Made by a program: the position numbers and the translations under genes. Of a DNA stretch of 64,000 bases, positions 16,261 through 24,908 are shown piece after piece. Each line of letters opens with the position of its first letter. Position 1 is the first letter of the stretch. The DNA is from JAFNAG01 sp963739235 (GTDB lineage Bacteria; Acidobacteriota; UBA6911), in contig CAVTZY010000031.1 in NCBI GenBank assembly GCA_963739235.1, positions 15,463-79,462 on the forward strand, in the 5' to 3' direction. Under the pieces are notes generated by a model. It saw only the letters and a list, made by a program, of their open reading frames with translations, searched no databases and was not told the DNA's origin.

Positions 16261-18145
16261 GCAGGCAATCCGGCAGTTGCAGGACGACTGCCGGCAACGC
16301 TCGCAGAGCATCGCCGGTGTGCTGGTCGAGGCGGATGAGATCAGGCAACAATGTTCATCCTGTGGCGGTCCGACGCGGGTGAGGAAGACGTGGGTACGCA
16401 CGGGCGTGACATTGCACCACGGCACTTTCCGCCTGCGGCAGAAGGTATGCATCTGTGTCTCCGGCTGCCCTGGGAGCAAACGGACCGGCGCGCTCGCCAG
16501 CCTCGTGCCGCCGCGCGGCGTCGTCGGCTACGACGTTATGGTCTACGTCGGGCTGGAGCGCTTTCTGCACCACCGGCAACGGGAGGAAATACGGGCGTCT
16601 CTTGCGGCCGATCATGGGATCTGGCTTTCCAGCGGCGAGATCAGCATGCTGGCCCGCCGGTTCCTGGCGTATCTGGAGCGGCTGCATCATGCCGCGGCCC
16701 CTCGGCTTCGGGCCGCGTTGGCGGCAGACGGCGGCTGGCCGTTGCACATCGACGCGACCGGGGAAGACGGCCGGGGGACGTTGTTGGTGGCCTTTGCCGG
16801 ATGGCGCCAGTGGGTGCTGGGCGCCTGGAGGATTCCCACGGAGCGCGCAGAGGCCATCCTCCCCCGTCTGCACGAGGTGACGTTTCGTTTCGGGCCGCCC
16901 TGCGCGATCGTGCGCGACCTGGGCCGGGCCATGGCAGAGGCCTCCGATCAGCTCGTCCGTGAACTCAAGCTCTCCATTCCCGTGCTGGCCTGTCATCTCC
17001 ACTTCCTGGCTGACGTTGGCAAGGGCTTGCTCGAAGCATCCCACGACCGGCTGCGTGCCTTGTTCCGGCGGGCGAAACTCCGCAGTCAGTTGCGCGCTCT
17101 GGCGCGGGACCTGGGTCGCAGTCTTGGCCGCGACATCGACGGTGCGCGTGCCGGCTTGCGCCTCTGGCAGGCCGAGGCCGCCGACCGGGAGCGTCAGTTC
17201 CCTGAGGGCTCGGCTGGAATCGCCACGGCCCGTGCGCTCGCCCAATGGATCCTCGACTATCCGGCGGACACCCACGGGGACGGATTTCCCTTCGATCTTC
17301 CATGGTTGGCTCTCTACGATCGTTGCCTGCAGGCTGCCGGCGCGGTCGAGCACTTCCTGTCCGACCCGCCCCGGAATTGCGCAGTCCGCAAGTCCCTCCG
17401 GCGCCTTCGGCGTATCTTGGGGCCCATTCAAGACAACGATCCAGGCTTCGGTGCCGTTGCCAGCACGTTGGCGCGCCGCGCCGCACTTTTCGCCGAGTTG
17501 CGAAAAGCGCTTCGGCTCCAGCCAGAGTCGAATCGAAGAAATCACACATCGTCGCAGCCGCAGAGCGCAACGCGAGAGTTGAAAGACATCCGTCTGGCGG
17601 TGCGCCGCCTGACCCGTTCTCTGCGCACGCGCCGTCCGAAGCGTGGGCCGGCTCAAGACCACCGTCAGGCGATCGATATCGTCCTGTCCCATCTCAAGAC
17701 GCATGGCCGTTATCTTTGGGGTCATGCCATCCACCTGCCCGGGAAACTCAACGGCCTTGTTCACCTGGTGGAGAGGACCAACAACCTGATCGAGTCGCTT
17801 TTTCACACACTGAAGCATGGTGAACGTCGCCGTAGCGGCCGAAAGGTCCTCACGCACGATTTCGAGAACCTCCCGCCGGCCGCGGCTCTCGTGACAAACC
17901 TGACCCACCCCGATTACGTTTCGCTAGTCTGCGGGTCACTCGACCGACTGCCCGAGTCTTTCGCAAAACTCGATGACAAAGCTGGCCCCAAGCCTAAATC
18001 ATCGGTCACCTTGCTGGCGGCGAGTTCAGATCCGGAGAGTGCTTCGCTGCCGAGTGCTGATCGGAAGCTTGTACGCACGGAGGAAATGACCCAGCGCATC
18101 ATCGAAGCCGCTCAGAAGGGCTCACGGGCGAGGATGGTCGCGTGA
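16220..18145 (+). CDS. IS protein OrfB, DDE-type transposase catalytic part
   Basis: About 641 residues read in the -1 frame after the A8 run. No good start codon with a ribosome site is seen near the homologous beginning, which supports translation as a fusion with OrfA. An N-terminal zinc-finger-like region has CSSCGG and CICVSGC. Candidate catalytic acids are Asp in HIDATGEDG (codon at 16751), Asp in IVRDLGRA (16916) and Glu in LVERTNNLIES (17771), with a long insertion before the Glu. CHLHFLADVGKG looks like a conserved helix between them. The C-terminal ~90 residues are low in conservation signals. Confidence 0.72.
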   Translation, partial: NGGPVTLAQVASLRQAIRQLQDDCRQRSQSIAGVLVEADEIRQQCSSCGGPTRVRKTWVRTGVTLHHGTFRLRQKVCICVSGCPGSKRTGALASLVPPRGVVGYDVMVYVGLERFLHHRQREEIRASLAADHGIWLSSGEISMLARRFLAYLERLHHAAAPRLRAALAADGGWPLHIDATGEDGRGTLLVAFAGWRQWVLGAWRIPTERAEAILPRLHEVTFRFGPPCAIVRDLGRAMAEASDQLVRELKLSIPVLACHLHFLADVGKGLLEASHDRLRALFRRAKLRSQLRALARDLGRSLGRDIDGARAGLRLWQAEAADRERQFPEGSAGIATARALAQWILDYPADTHGDGFPFDLPWLALYDRCLQAAGAVEHFLSDPPRNCAVRKSLRRLRRILGPIQDNDPGFGAVASTLARRAALFAELRKALRLQPESNRRNHTSSQPQSATRELKDIRLAVRRLTRSLRTRRPKRGPAQDHRQAIDIVLSHLKTHGRYLWGHAIHLPGKLNGLVHLVERTNNLIESLFHTLKHGERRRSGRKVLTHDFENLPPAAALVTNLTHPDYVSLVCGSLDRLPESFAKLDDKAGPKPKSSVTLLAASSDPESASLPSADRKLVRTEEMTQRIIEAAQKGSRARMVA

Positions 18146-18157
18146 GATGTGCAAATC

Positions 18158-18180
18158 CAACCGACTTTTGACGCCGTAGG
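18158..18180 (-). repeat. Right terminal inverted repeat
   Basis: Reverse complement begins CCTACGGCGTCAAAAGTCGG and matches the left end at 21 of 23 positions. Confidence 0.85.
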
Positions 18181-18186
18181 GGATTT
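18181..18186. repeat. Right target-site duplication
   Basis: GGATTT, identical to 15251-15256. Confidence 0.75.
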
Positions 18187-18717
18187 CAGTTCGTTGTTTA
18201 AGCGGTAATACTTTTTTGGCTTCGCGATTGCCCCCACCAAATGAAGCATCCGCACCAAAATCTGTGGTGGTTCGTTGGAATGGTATCGAGAAGGTGCGAC
18301 AATCCGCCTCTGCGGATTCCGAAAACTGCCGAATCTCCGGACCCCCGCGGCCTTGTGTAAATACCTGTTCTCCACTTTCAATTTTCCCAAATCGCACGAA
18401 CCAGTAAAGTTTTTGCACTCCATTCTTCCAGACACGCCAAGGAGCGCATTTGCGTCAGGCCGGGACAGCAGCGGAGCACGGGCACCTAGCCCCAAAACAA
18501 GCGAGGTTTGAACATGACCGTGGTCGTCGTAGTTTTTCTCAGTTGGTGGCCATTTTCCCCACGCTGATTGTTGCCCATTGACACGACAATGCACATTCAA
18601 GGCAGACTTCCGCCTCCTGTTTTCTACCTTTTCGCTTTCCTTATCTGCCTTCGATGCGCCCCTTTCTCCCTTTTTCTCATTTGCGCCGGCGAACCGGGAT
18701 ATTGCCGACGCTCTGGG
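18187..18717. other. Stretch between two insertion sequences, no gene seen
   Basis: Short open frames on both strands here (for example about 18122-18418 minus) show no family character and run into the IS end. I see no RNA gene or promoter I can support. It is probably old intergenic DNA into which both elements jumped. Confidence 0.5.
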
Positions 18718-20223
18718 TCATGAAAACTTGAGCTCCCGTATGTGGTCGAACGTGGAGAAGAATGTTTCCAGATGCTTGCTGTAACTGAGAATACGAAATA
18801 TCAGCCGTCGGCCGGTCTGCACGATTTGACATGGTATCTGGATGAAGCTCATCAGGAACCTCTTGAATTCCATTCGCAAGATGTCCCGGCGTGCCACGGG
18901 CGCCAGGGTCACCAAGCCATACCAGGCTTTCAGATTCCATGCCAGCGCCGCGATGACCATGTAAGCCCAGTTGGACTCCAAACCGTCCGATGGCATTCGC
19001 AACGCATTGATCCCGCTTTTCAGTTGACCAATGACGTTTTCCTGGTTGCAGCGGTCGTTGGCGAAAAAGACGACTTCCTGCATGCTCATGGCGCGATCGT
19101 TGGTGATATAGAAAAAGCACCTGACATCATCGAACAACCGGCGTTCTCCTTTTTGAATGGTCAGGTTTTTCCGCACGACAACCATCCGATAGGTCTTCTT
19201 GCACTGCCCCGGACGATAGTCGAACTCGGCAACTTGCTCACTCTCCAGGCGGATGTTCTCGAACTCCCTCTGCTTGACCACCTGTTCTTTTACGTTATCG
19301 GGGCGTTGCCGCTCTTCGGTCTTGATCTCATAGCGCGGAGGCCGTTGGAGCACCTTCCAATGGCTCGCCGGCAGGGCATCCGCCATATCGACGAGGTTCT
19401 TTTTGGCGTCGTAGCCAAAAACAAAACTAACCTTCTCGTCCCATCGATCAAAGTTGCTGGTCAAGGAGAAATCCGTGTCGCCCCGCAGCCAGACCTTCTG
19501 GAATACCGGAATCGTGAGATCAATCGCACGGTCCATCCATACAGCTGCTCCGTCAGAAGACGGCCGGTTGCCGGGTCGATTGACCAGGTAGAGCGTCTCG
19601 CTCGTATTGGCCAGAGTCACAAGCAACGGAGCGTAGCCCCAAATCCCGTTATAGGCGATGTCCATTCCTTCTTTGCACTGGCCCGTAGTTTCGGCAACGG
19701 TTCCGTCCACGTCGATGATGCCTTCCTTCCGGAAGGAGGCGTCCTGCAAACTCCAGACCTTGCGCCTGGTTTCGTTAAACGTTTCCTGGAGTCCGAATAT
19801 CCAATCCTCGTCGAATCGCCGCAGGAAATCTCCCGCCGTCGTGGGATCCGGAATCCTGTCAGCTCCGAGGGCGTTCATATAAGCCTCATCATTGCGCAGG
19901 CGCTCGATATCTTCCAGGCACGTTCCGCCAGTGAGCACGTTGTAGGCGATGTTCAACACGTGATCCGATTCCCAATACGGCACGTGGATCTTGAGCAGAG
20001 CCACATTCTGGTTAATCGCCTGATCCAATCCCAGCTTGCATACCAGCTTGTGCATAGCCCCGACGCCTCCGCAGCCAACGGCACGTGTTCTCTCGGAAAT
20101 CTCGTAATGGATGTTCGAGTCTTTGAACATGGGATCGGGCTGGTCCGGATACTGCTTCCGTTCCAATCGGGTTTCAAGATTTTGCTTGTCTCTGAGGTAG
20201 ATTTTGTGGTTTCTTTTGTTCAC
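18718..20223 (-). CDS. IS1380-family transposase
   Basis: A 501-residue transposase starting at GTG 20223 with AAGGAG 10 nt upstream. Diagnostic features are the first catalytic Asp in IIDVDGTVAET, the second in LRGDTDFS (IS1380/IS4 group), and the C-terminal Glu region NDRCNQENVIGQLKSG, the Y-(2)-R-(3)-E-(6)-K-like segment. The frame is intact, so it may be active. It is unrelated to the 2.9-kb element next to it. Confidence 0.88.
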   Translation of the reverse strand: MNKRNHKIYLRDKQNLETRLERKQYPDQPDPMFKDSNIHYEISERTRAVGCGGVGAMHKLVCKLGLDQAINQNVALLKIHVPYWESDHVLNIAYNVLTGGTCLEDIERLRNDEAYMNALGADRIPDPTTAGDFLRRFDEDWIFGLQETFNETRRKVWSLQDASFRKEGIIDVDGTVAETTGQCKEGMDIAYNGIWGYAPLLVTLANTSETLYLVNRPGNRPSSDGAAVWMDRAIDLTIPVFQKVWLRGDTDFSLTSNFDRWDEKVSFVFGYDAKKNLVDMADALPASHWKVLQRPPRYEIKTEERQRPDNVKEQVVKQREFENIRLESEQVAEFDYRPGQCKKTYRMVVVRKNLTIQKGERRLFDDVRCFFYITNDRAMSMQEVVFFANDRCNQENVIGQLKSGINALRMPSDGLESNWAYMVIAALAWNLKAWYGLVTLAPVARRDILRMEFKRFLMSFIQIPCQIVQTGRRLIFRILSYSKHLETFFSTFDHIRELKFS

Positions 20224-20299
20224 CTGGAATGTGCTCCTTTTGGTTGTAGTGGTTATTTGCTAATTCCTATTATAACCAATAACGACGCACATTCCAGGT
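20222..20299 (-). promoter_or_regulatory. IS1380 control region: 13-bp inverted repeat around a -10 box
   Basis: ACCTGGAATGTGC (20222-20234) and GCACATTCCAGGT (20287-20299) are perfect complements. On the minus strand TATAAT lies between them (20274-20269). The downstream arm touches the AAGGAG site (20239-20234) and covers most of the GTG start. Internal transcripts (start about 20262) lack the upstream arm; read-through transcripts would sequester the start. This resembles the known protection of IS10 and IS50 transposases against outside transcription. Confidence 0.65.
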
Positions 20300-20341
20300 T
20301 GTTTCATCTTTTTTCGCTAAAAAATCATGCTGGTTTAGGGC

Positions 20342-21103
20342 CTAGCGTACCAAACGCGCCAACGCCTCCAGCCTGACAAAGAGAAACTCCTCGTTCGTGG
20401 ACCTGGATCGCCAGGCGCATTCAAAACCAAGGTTATGTAAGGCGGACACGGCATCCTCGGTGCTCTTCCTACCGTGACTCCTCCATCGATGGTGAAACTC
20501 GATGCAGAGTTGGTCAATCTCGCCCGCACACGCCCGAAACTCTGATGATTTAATCAGATCGTACTCCGCGCCTTCAACGTCGAGCTTGAGGAGATCAATC
20601 CTCTCGCACTGTAGCAGTTCGAACATTTGCCCAATTGTCACCAGATCAATCTCGATGGAACCGCCGCCCAGGTGACGTTCCGGGTGCAGCGCACCGGAGA
20701 CATGTAACTCGTTGGTCGGGAGATAGAACTGCGCGCGCCCCCCGGTGATGCCGATGCCGTACTCAAATAAGCGCAGGTGATCGTTCCTGAGTCGCTTCAC
20801 ATACTCGATCGCCCGCGGCGTCGGATCGAACCCGTTGACCACACACCCGTACTGCCGGATGATCGACTCAGAAAAGGACGCGTCTTCACCCAGACCGATG
20901 TCGACGACGACAGACCCGGACTGAAGGGACCTTGCAACTATCTTCCATCCGCCAGAGCCCTTCCCGTGGAACTCCAAAGGAGCGCGGGCTGTCACGCAAA
21001 TCCGCGGCTCAACGCCAAGAGCCCGCTTGAGAACCACGCGCGACTCCCGGAATCGTTGCATGAACCATCCCGGGTAGTCGCTTCGATCCCTCTCAACGAT
21101 CAT
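20342..21103 (-). CDS. FkbM-family methyltransferase
   Basis: A 253-residue SAM-dependent methyltransferase. VVDIGLGEDASFSE is motif I, GFDPTPRAIEYV carries the acidic residue binding the ribose, and LLKLDVEGAEYDLI is the hallmark FkbM motif. FkbM proteins O-methylate hydroxyls of sugars or polyketides. In this locus it probably caps or decorates a sugar of the polysaccharide. Its stop lies within a few bases of the likely IS1380 edge, and its 3' codons could have been changed by that insertion, although the length is normal. Confidence 0.85.
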   Translation of the reverse strand: MIVERDRSDYPGWFMQRFRESRVVLKRALGVEPRICVTARAPLEFHGKGSGGWKIVARSLQSGSVVVDIGLGEDASFSESIIRQYGCVVNGFDPTPRAIEYVKRLRNDHLRLFEYGIGITGGRAQFYLPTNELHVSGALHPERHLGGGSIEIDLVTIGQMFELLQCERIDLLKLDVEGAEYDLIKSSEFRACAGEIDQLCIEFHHRWRSHGRKSTEDAVSALHNLGFECAWRSRSTNEEFLFVRLEALARLVR

Positions 21104-21150
21104 TGACTGCTATTTCTATAGAGTCGTAAGCTGGAACGAGTTCATTTCCT

Positions 21151-23088
21151 TCAATGTCCGACAGATGCCTGCACTCCGGTCATCGCCCGACACCAACTCT
21201 CGAGCACCATGTACTTGAAAGCAAGGTCGTTCCGCACTCCAAAACGAGAGCCCGGCTCGATCAAACATCTCGCGGCCTGTCGGTCGAGCACACAAGTCTG
21301 TGTGAGATAACCCGAACACAGATCGTCGCCATAACGAGCCTTCAGAGCGTTGATCCATAGCGTGACGGGCGGGTTGAATCCGCGCTTGGGACGGTCTATT
21401 ACCCACTGCGGGACAATACCGACGACCGCATCTCGCAACCATGATTTGGCAGGCAGCAGGTAGCTGGGCACACGCTTTTGCAGTCCAACGATAAGCTCGA
21501 CCAACTTGTAATCCAGCAGCGGCAGACGCAATTCGACAGATGATGCCATTGATAATCGATCACTCTGGGCGATGCCGTTCTGCAATAAGTAACTTCCGAA
21601 CAACATGCGCATGATCAGAAGATCCGCCGGGGGCCACGGTTGCTTCACACAAAACCAGTCGGCTGCCACGCTGTCTCCAAGGCGCGCCGCAAACAACTTG
21701 TGATAGGTGGAGTAGGCTGCGCGCACCGCGATTTGATAAGTGTCACAGAGGTCGTAGAAGACCACCTGATCCGCGGGAGCGTTCCTGGCAGGTTGAATCG
21801 CTTTCCAGCCATGTATGAGCCCGCCGAACAGGTAGAGGGCCTCCACCAACTCAGATTTCGATAGACCTTTCGGTAGATGCTCAAGGAGGCTGCACAGCCA
21901 GTTGGGTCGGCGGCCAGTTCCTTTGAGCCTCGTTGCTTTCACTGCGCGAACCACCCAAGAATATCCCCAGAATAACTCGTCGCCGCCATGTCCCTGAAGC
22001 AGCACCGGATAGCCGTTTTCGCGGGCAGCACGATTCACCGCGTAGTAGCCGAGGCCCGCGATGTCGGCGATGGGATCGTCGCGCCAGTAGTTCAGATCCG
22101 GAAAGAACGCGACCATCTCGTCGACGGAGATTTCAACTTCATGGAAGGGCATGCCTATGTGGACAGCGAATTGCCTGGCCATCTTGCGTTCGTCCTGCAG
22201 AGGATAGCCTTTGTAGCCGACCGAGAACGCCGCCAGAACGCCAGGGTATCGCTTTGCCGCCAACGCCGCGACCGCGCTGGAATCCAGGCCTCCGCTCAGG
22301 GCTACTCCCACCGGGACTTCGGAGCGAACAATCAATCCGGCAATGTTCTCGAGTTCGGCGCGGATCAGGGAGGCTGGGTCTCCATCAACCGGAGGCGCGT
22401 CTCCGAAACGCCAGTATTCGCGACTTTCCACTTTCCACGGATCCAGTTCAACAACGAGCAGGTGCGCAGGCGGAAGCTTCCTGACCCCTTGCAGCACGGT
22501 CCGCGGTTCCGGTACCCAGCCATAGTGAAGATACTGATTCACGCTGACAGGGTCGAGTTCGAAGGGAACTTCACCGCTCGCCAACAGCGCCTTCATCTCG
22601 GATGCGAAGACAATTTTGCCCTCGCGCTCATAAAGGTAAACCGGCTTTTCTCCGAGACGGTCGCGACCGATGATAAGGCGTCGTCCTCGCGCATCCCATA
22701 GAGCGAAGCAAAACATGCCACGCAACCGCTGGACGCAATTCGCCCCCTCCTCTTCGTATAGGTGAACTATTGTCTCGCAGTCGCTGCCGGTGCGAAAACG
22801 GTGTCCCGCTTTCTCCAGCGCCGCTCGGATCTCGACGAAGTTGTAGATCTCACCGTTGGCTACGAGGGAGACTGTCCTGGTTTCGTTGTGTAGCGGCTGC
22901 CAACCACCTTTAAGGTCAATGATGCTTAGCCGGCGCATGGCTAGGAACAGGCGGTTCGAGTCGGCATCAACGAACTCTCCCGCCCCGTCCGGCCCGCGAT
23001 GACACATCCTGCTATTCATGCGTCTGACTGCATCGAAATCCCGGTCACGGAGAATGTCTTTGCTGACTACCCCGCATATGCCGCACAT
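21151..23088 (-). CDS. asnB: Asparagine synthase-like glutamine amidotransferase (AsnB family) 1
   Basis: A 645-residue two-domain enzyme. The N-terminal glutaminase starts MCGICGVV, with Cys-2 as nucleophile, and has RLSIIDLKGGWQP. The C-terminal ATP-pyrophosphatase domain has the loop ALSGGLDSSAV near residue 265 and LLQGHGGDELFWGY. It could make asparagine, but two divergent copies inside a polysaccharide cluster suggest amidation of a sugar acid or transfer to a pathway intermediate. It lies 62 bp before the second copy's neighbourhood genes on the same strand. Confidence 0.87.
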   Translation of the reverse strand: MCGICGVVSKDILRDRDFDAVRRMNSRMCHRGPDGAGEFVDADSNRLFLAMRRLSIIDLKGGWQPLHNETRTVSLVANGEIYNFVEIRAALEKAGHRFRTGSDCETIVHLYEEEGANCVQRLRGMFCFALWDARGRRLIIGRDRLGEKPVYLYEREGKIVFASEMKALLASGEVPFELDPVSVNQYLHYGWVPEPRTVLQGVRKLPPAHLLVVELDPWKVESREYWRFGDAPPVDGDPASLIRAELENIAGLIVRSEVPVGVALSGGLDSSAVAALAAKRYPGVLAAFSVGYKGYPLQDERKMARQFAVHIGMPFHEVEISVDEMVAFFPDLNYWRDDPIADIAGLGYYAVNRAARENGYPVLLQGHGGDELFWGYSWVVRAVKATRLKGTGRRPNWLCSLLEHLPKGLSKSELVEALYLFGGLIHGWKAIQPARNAPADQVVFYDLCDTYQIAVRAAYSTYHKLFAARLGDSVAADWFCVKQPWPPADLLIMRMLFGSYLLQNGIAQSDRLSMASSVELRLPLLDYKLVELIVGLQKRVPSYLLPAKSWLRDAVVGIVPQWVIDRPKRGFNPPVTLWINALKARYGDDLCSGYLTQTCVLDRQAARCLIEPGSRFGVRNDLAFKYMVLESWCRAMTGVQASVGH

Positions 23089-23301
23089 AGATTGGCTCGT
23101 TCACCCCGCCTAACGGGGACTTTGATCATTCAGCAGGTGATGGTCATCCCTGGTATCCGGGCTTGACAATAGACCCTAACGGACAAATCGTCTCGTGAGA
23201 AAAGACGATCGCAGAACCCCGTGCGATAGCTGCGCACCATGTTAGTGAGAATAGCGACGCTCAGGGCGCTGTTCTTCATAGCAGGTGCGGCCGGCGGTAC
23301 T

Positions 23302-24762
23302 TCATTTTCTCCGGACGCGGGCGTTGACACCGTCGGCTTCCGATCGTTTGCCCGACAGGCTCGCAACAAACAGAGCGCGGTTCGCGACTGCATCGTGGTT
23401 GGCTTCCCCGATACGCCTCGCACCCTGTATCAAAGCCTGCTGGCGCTCCGGTGATGAGAGGATCCCTTTTATTACAGAGGCCAGTCTCGCCGGATCACGC
23501 AAGCAAACAACCTCCGCCCAGCCTGCTTCCGTTGCGTAACGCGCGAGTCCTGTAGCTGCTGGAGCATAGACGATGATTGGGCGTTCGCTGAACATGAAGA
23601 GATGAGCTTTGGAAGAAATGGACAGGCCGTACGCGTCTGCAACTTCCTGATTAAAAGGTTCCGCGATTACTAAAATATCCGCACCCTTTAGGTGACCTGG
23701 CAGGTCGGCATGCCCGGGGTCATGAAAGATCTCCACGTATTCGGCAAGCCGGATGCTTTGCTCGACTTCCGGCTCAATCGCCGACGCTATGAGGCAAACA
23801 CGGGCCCGGACACCGCCTTCTTCGAGCAAGCCGCAACACGAGTTAAGGTCGAGAATTGAAGGCGCGCGAAACCGGTCGATGTAGCCCGTAACCAGAAGCG
23901 ACGCTATGCCTTCGCGTAGATTGCGAGTCACACAACATGCGCGAAACCGGGCCGGGTCGTCCGAGTGATTGATGACGATGAACGGTCGGCGGTACCGCCG
24001 CTCGTACTCACGAGCCATAAGCGGGCCAAATGCAAAGGGGGCGTCGGCTTCCGCCACCAGACGATCCGTATAGCGCGCTAAGATTGGTTGCATCAACCAC
24101 CGCGCGAAACGCGGCTCGCCCAGCAGACCGGCGTAGGTCGACGTAGGCCAATCGTCGGACCAGAAGCACGCTAGCCTCGCACCGGAGTACTCCCTGATCA
24201 GCATGGCCAGTCGGATCATGCCAAGTGAGTAACCCTGCGCCAGGATCACGTCGGGCCGGTAGCGACCAATCCACGTCTGAAGACCACGCGACAACCTGAC
24301 CGGGAACAACAGTTCGTATAGCCCCGTTTCCACGAGGCATCTATGGCCCAACGCCACGAGGCGGTTCCGTAAGTTCTTTAGCGTTCGCCCCCTCCCACGA
24401 AAATCCTCCATCCCGAGCACACGCTTCTCGACCTCCCGTTTCGCAGCTATGAAGAGCCGACCGCACACTCGCTCCTGCGCGCCGAGTTTGAATTCGCAGT
24501 CCGCGATTCCGTTGTCGCCGTTGTTACCGGAGCTGTATACCTGAGCCAGAGCCTGCCGTGGCCAACCAGCCAGAAGCCCACGCATGAGAAGACCGTTCCC
24601 GGAAAAATCGGTTGCATTGATCCTGGCCAGCCCCACGAGAAGCAGCCGAGGTACCAGGATCGGCATTCCCTCGGCGACCAATCCATGAGGTGATTTAAAA
24701 ACTCCGTCTAACATCTTTTCAGAAAGTTCCGGCGACTTCAAATTGCCTTTCAACCCATCCAT
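23302..24762 (-). CDS. Putative glycosyltransferase (GT-B fold)
   Basis: A 486-residue protein with an N-terminal LLLVGLARINATDFSGNG loop, RPDVILAQGYSLGMIRLAMLI, a YIDRFRAPSILDL strand opening the second domain and HLKGADILVIAEPFNQE with YGLSISSKAHLFMFSERPIIVYAP, the usual donor-site area. The E-x7-E pattern is not clean, so donor type is open. It lies between an asparagine-synthase-like gene and a GT4 gene in the same direction. A glycosyltransferase is the best call, with moderate certainty. Confidence 0.65.
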   Translation of the reverse strand: MDGLKGNLKSPELSEKMLDGVFKSPHGLVAEGMPILVPRLLLVGLARINATDFSGNGLLMRGLLAGWPRQALAQVYSSGNNGDNGIADCEFKLGAQERVCGRLFIAAKREVEKRVLGMEDFRGRGRTLKNLRNRLVALGHRCLVETGLYELLFPVRLSRGLQTWIGRYRPDVILAQGYSLGMIRLAMLIREYSGARLACFWSDDWPTSTYAGLLGEPRFARWLMQPILARYTDRLVAEADAPFAFGPLMAREYERRYRRPFIVINHSDDPARFRACCVTRNLREGIASLLVTGYIDRFRAPSILDLNSCCGLLEEGGVRARVCLIASAIEPEVEQSIRLAEYVEIFHDPGHADLPGHLKGADILVIAEPFNQEVADAYGLSISSKAHLFMFSERPIIVYAPAATGLARYATEAGWAEVVCLRDPARLASVIKGILSSPERQQALIQGARRIGEANHDAVANRALFVASLSGKRSEADGVNARVRRK

Positions 24763-24908
24763 TTGGCGATCTTTCTAATCTTGGCCTGCCCTGTTTCCAC
24801 TGATCTTCAGCATTAATCGTCCTTTTCGACGTTGATATGGCGGGCAGCATGCCGGCTCAATCTTCCCGCCAGGTACCTTTTCATCAAGAAAACCTTCGCC
24901 GGAAACCG

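Larger units (their letters stand above)
15257..18180 (+). mobile_element. Complete two-ORF insertion sequence, family not recognised
   Basis: A 2,924-bp element bounded by 23-bp imperfect terminal inverted repeats (CCTACAGCGTCAAAAGT... at 15257-15279; its counterpart at 18158-18180; 21 of 23 match) and a 6-bp direct repeat GGATTT outside both ends. It encodes orfA (15579-16259) and orfB, in the -1 frame relative to orfA, joined at a run of eight A's. Length, two ORFs, a frameshift site, terminal repeats and a target duplication all fit a DDE-type insertion sequence. I could not match it to a named IS family from memory. Intact ends and frames suggest a recent arrival. Confidence 0.85.
18718..20336 (-). 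mobile_element. IS1380-type element (right edge approximate, left end not found)
   Basis: Defined by the intact transposase gene plus its upstream control region. The right edge is placed near the CCCTAAACCAGCATGATTTT sequence (minus reading from about 20340). A matching inverted copy was not found left of 18718, so the left end may be missing or too diverged to see. No target duplication was identified. Confidence 0.6.

Noticed and set aside
16355..17908. A long (517-codon) minus-strand frame inside the 2.9-kb insertion sequence
   Set aside because: It mirrors OrfB in GC-rich DNA and has no protein-like motifs. OrfB carries the transposase features.
18400..18717. Left terminal repeat of the IS1380 element
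   Set aside because: The best candidate near 18400 matches the right end at only about 60% over a short stretch, so no end is claimed.
18742..20376. A 544-codon plus-strand frame opposite the IS1380 transposase
   Set aside because: Shadow of the transposase gene; the minus-strand protein has all family motifs.
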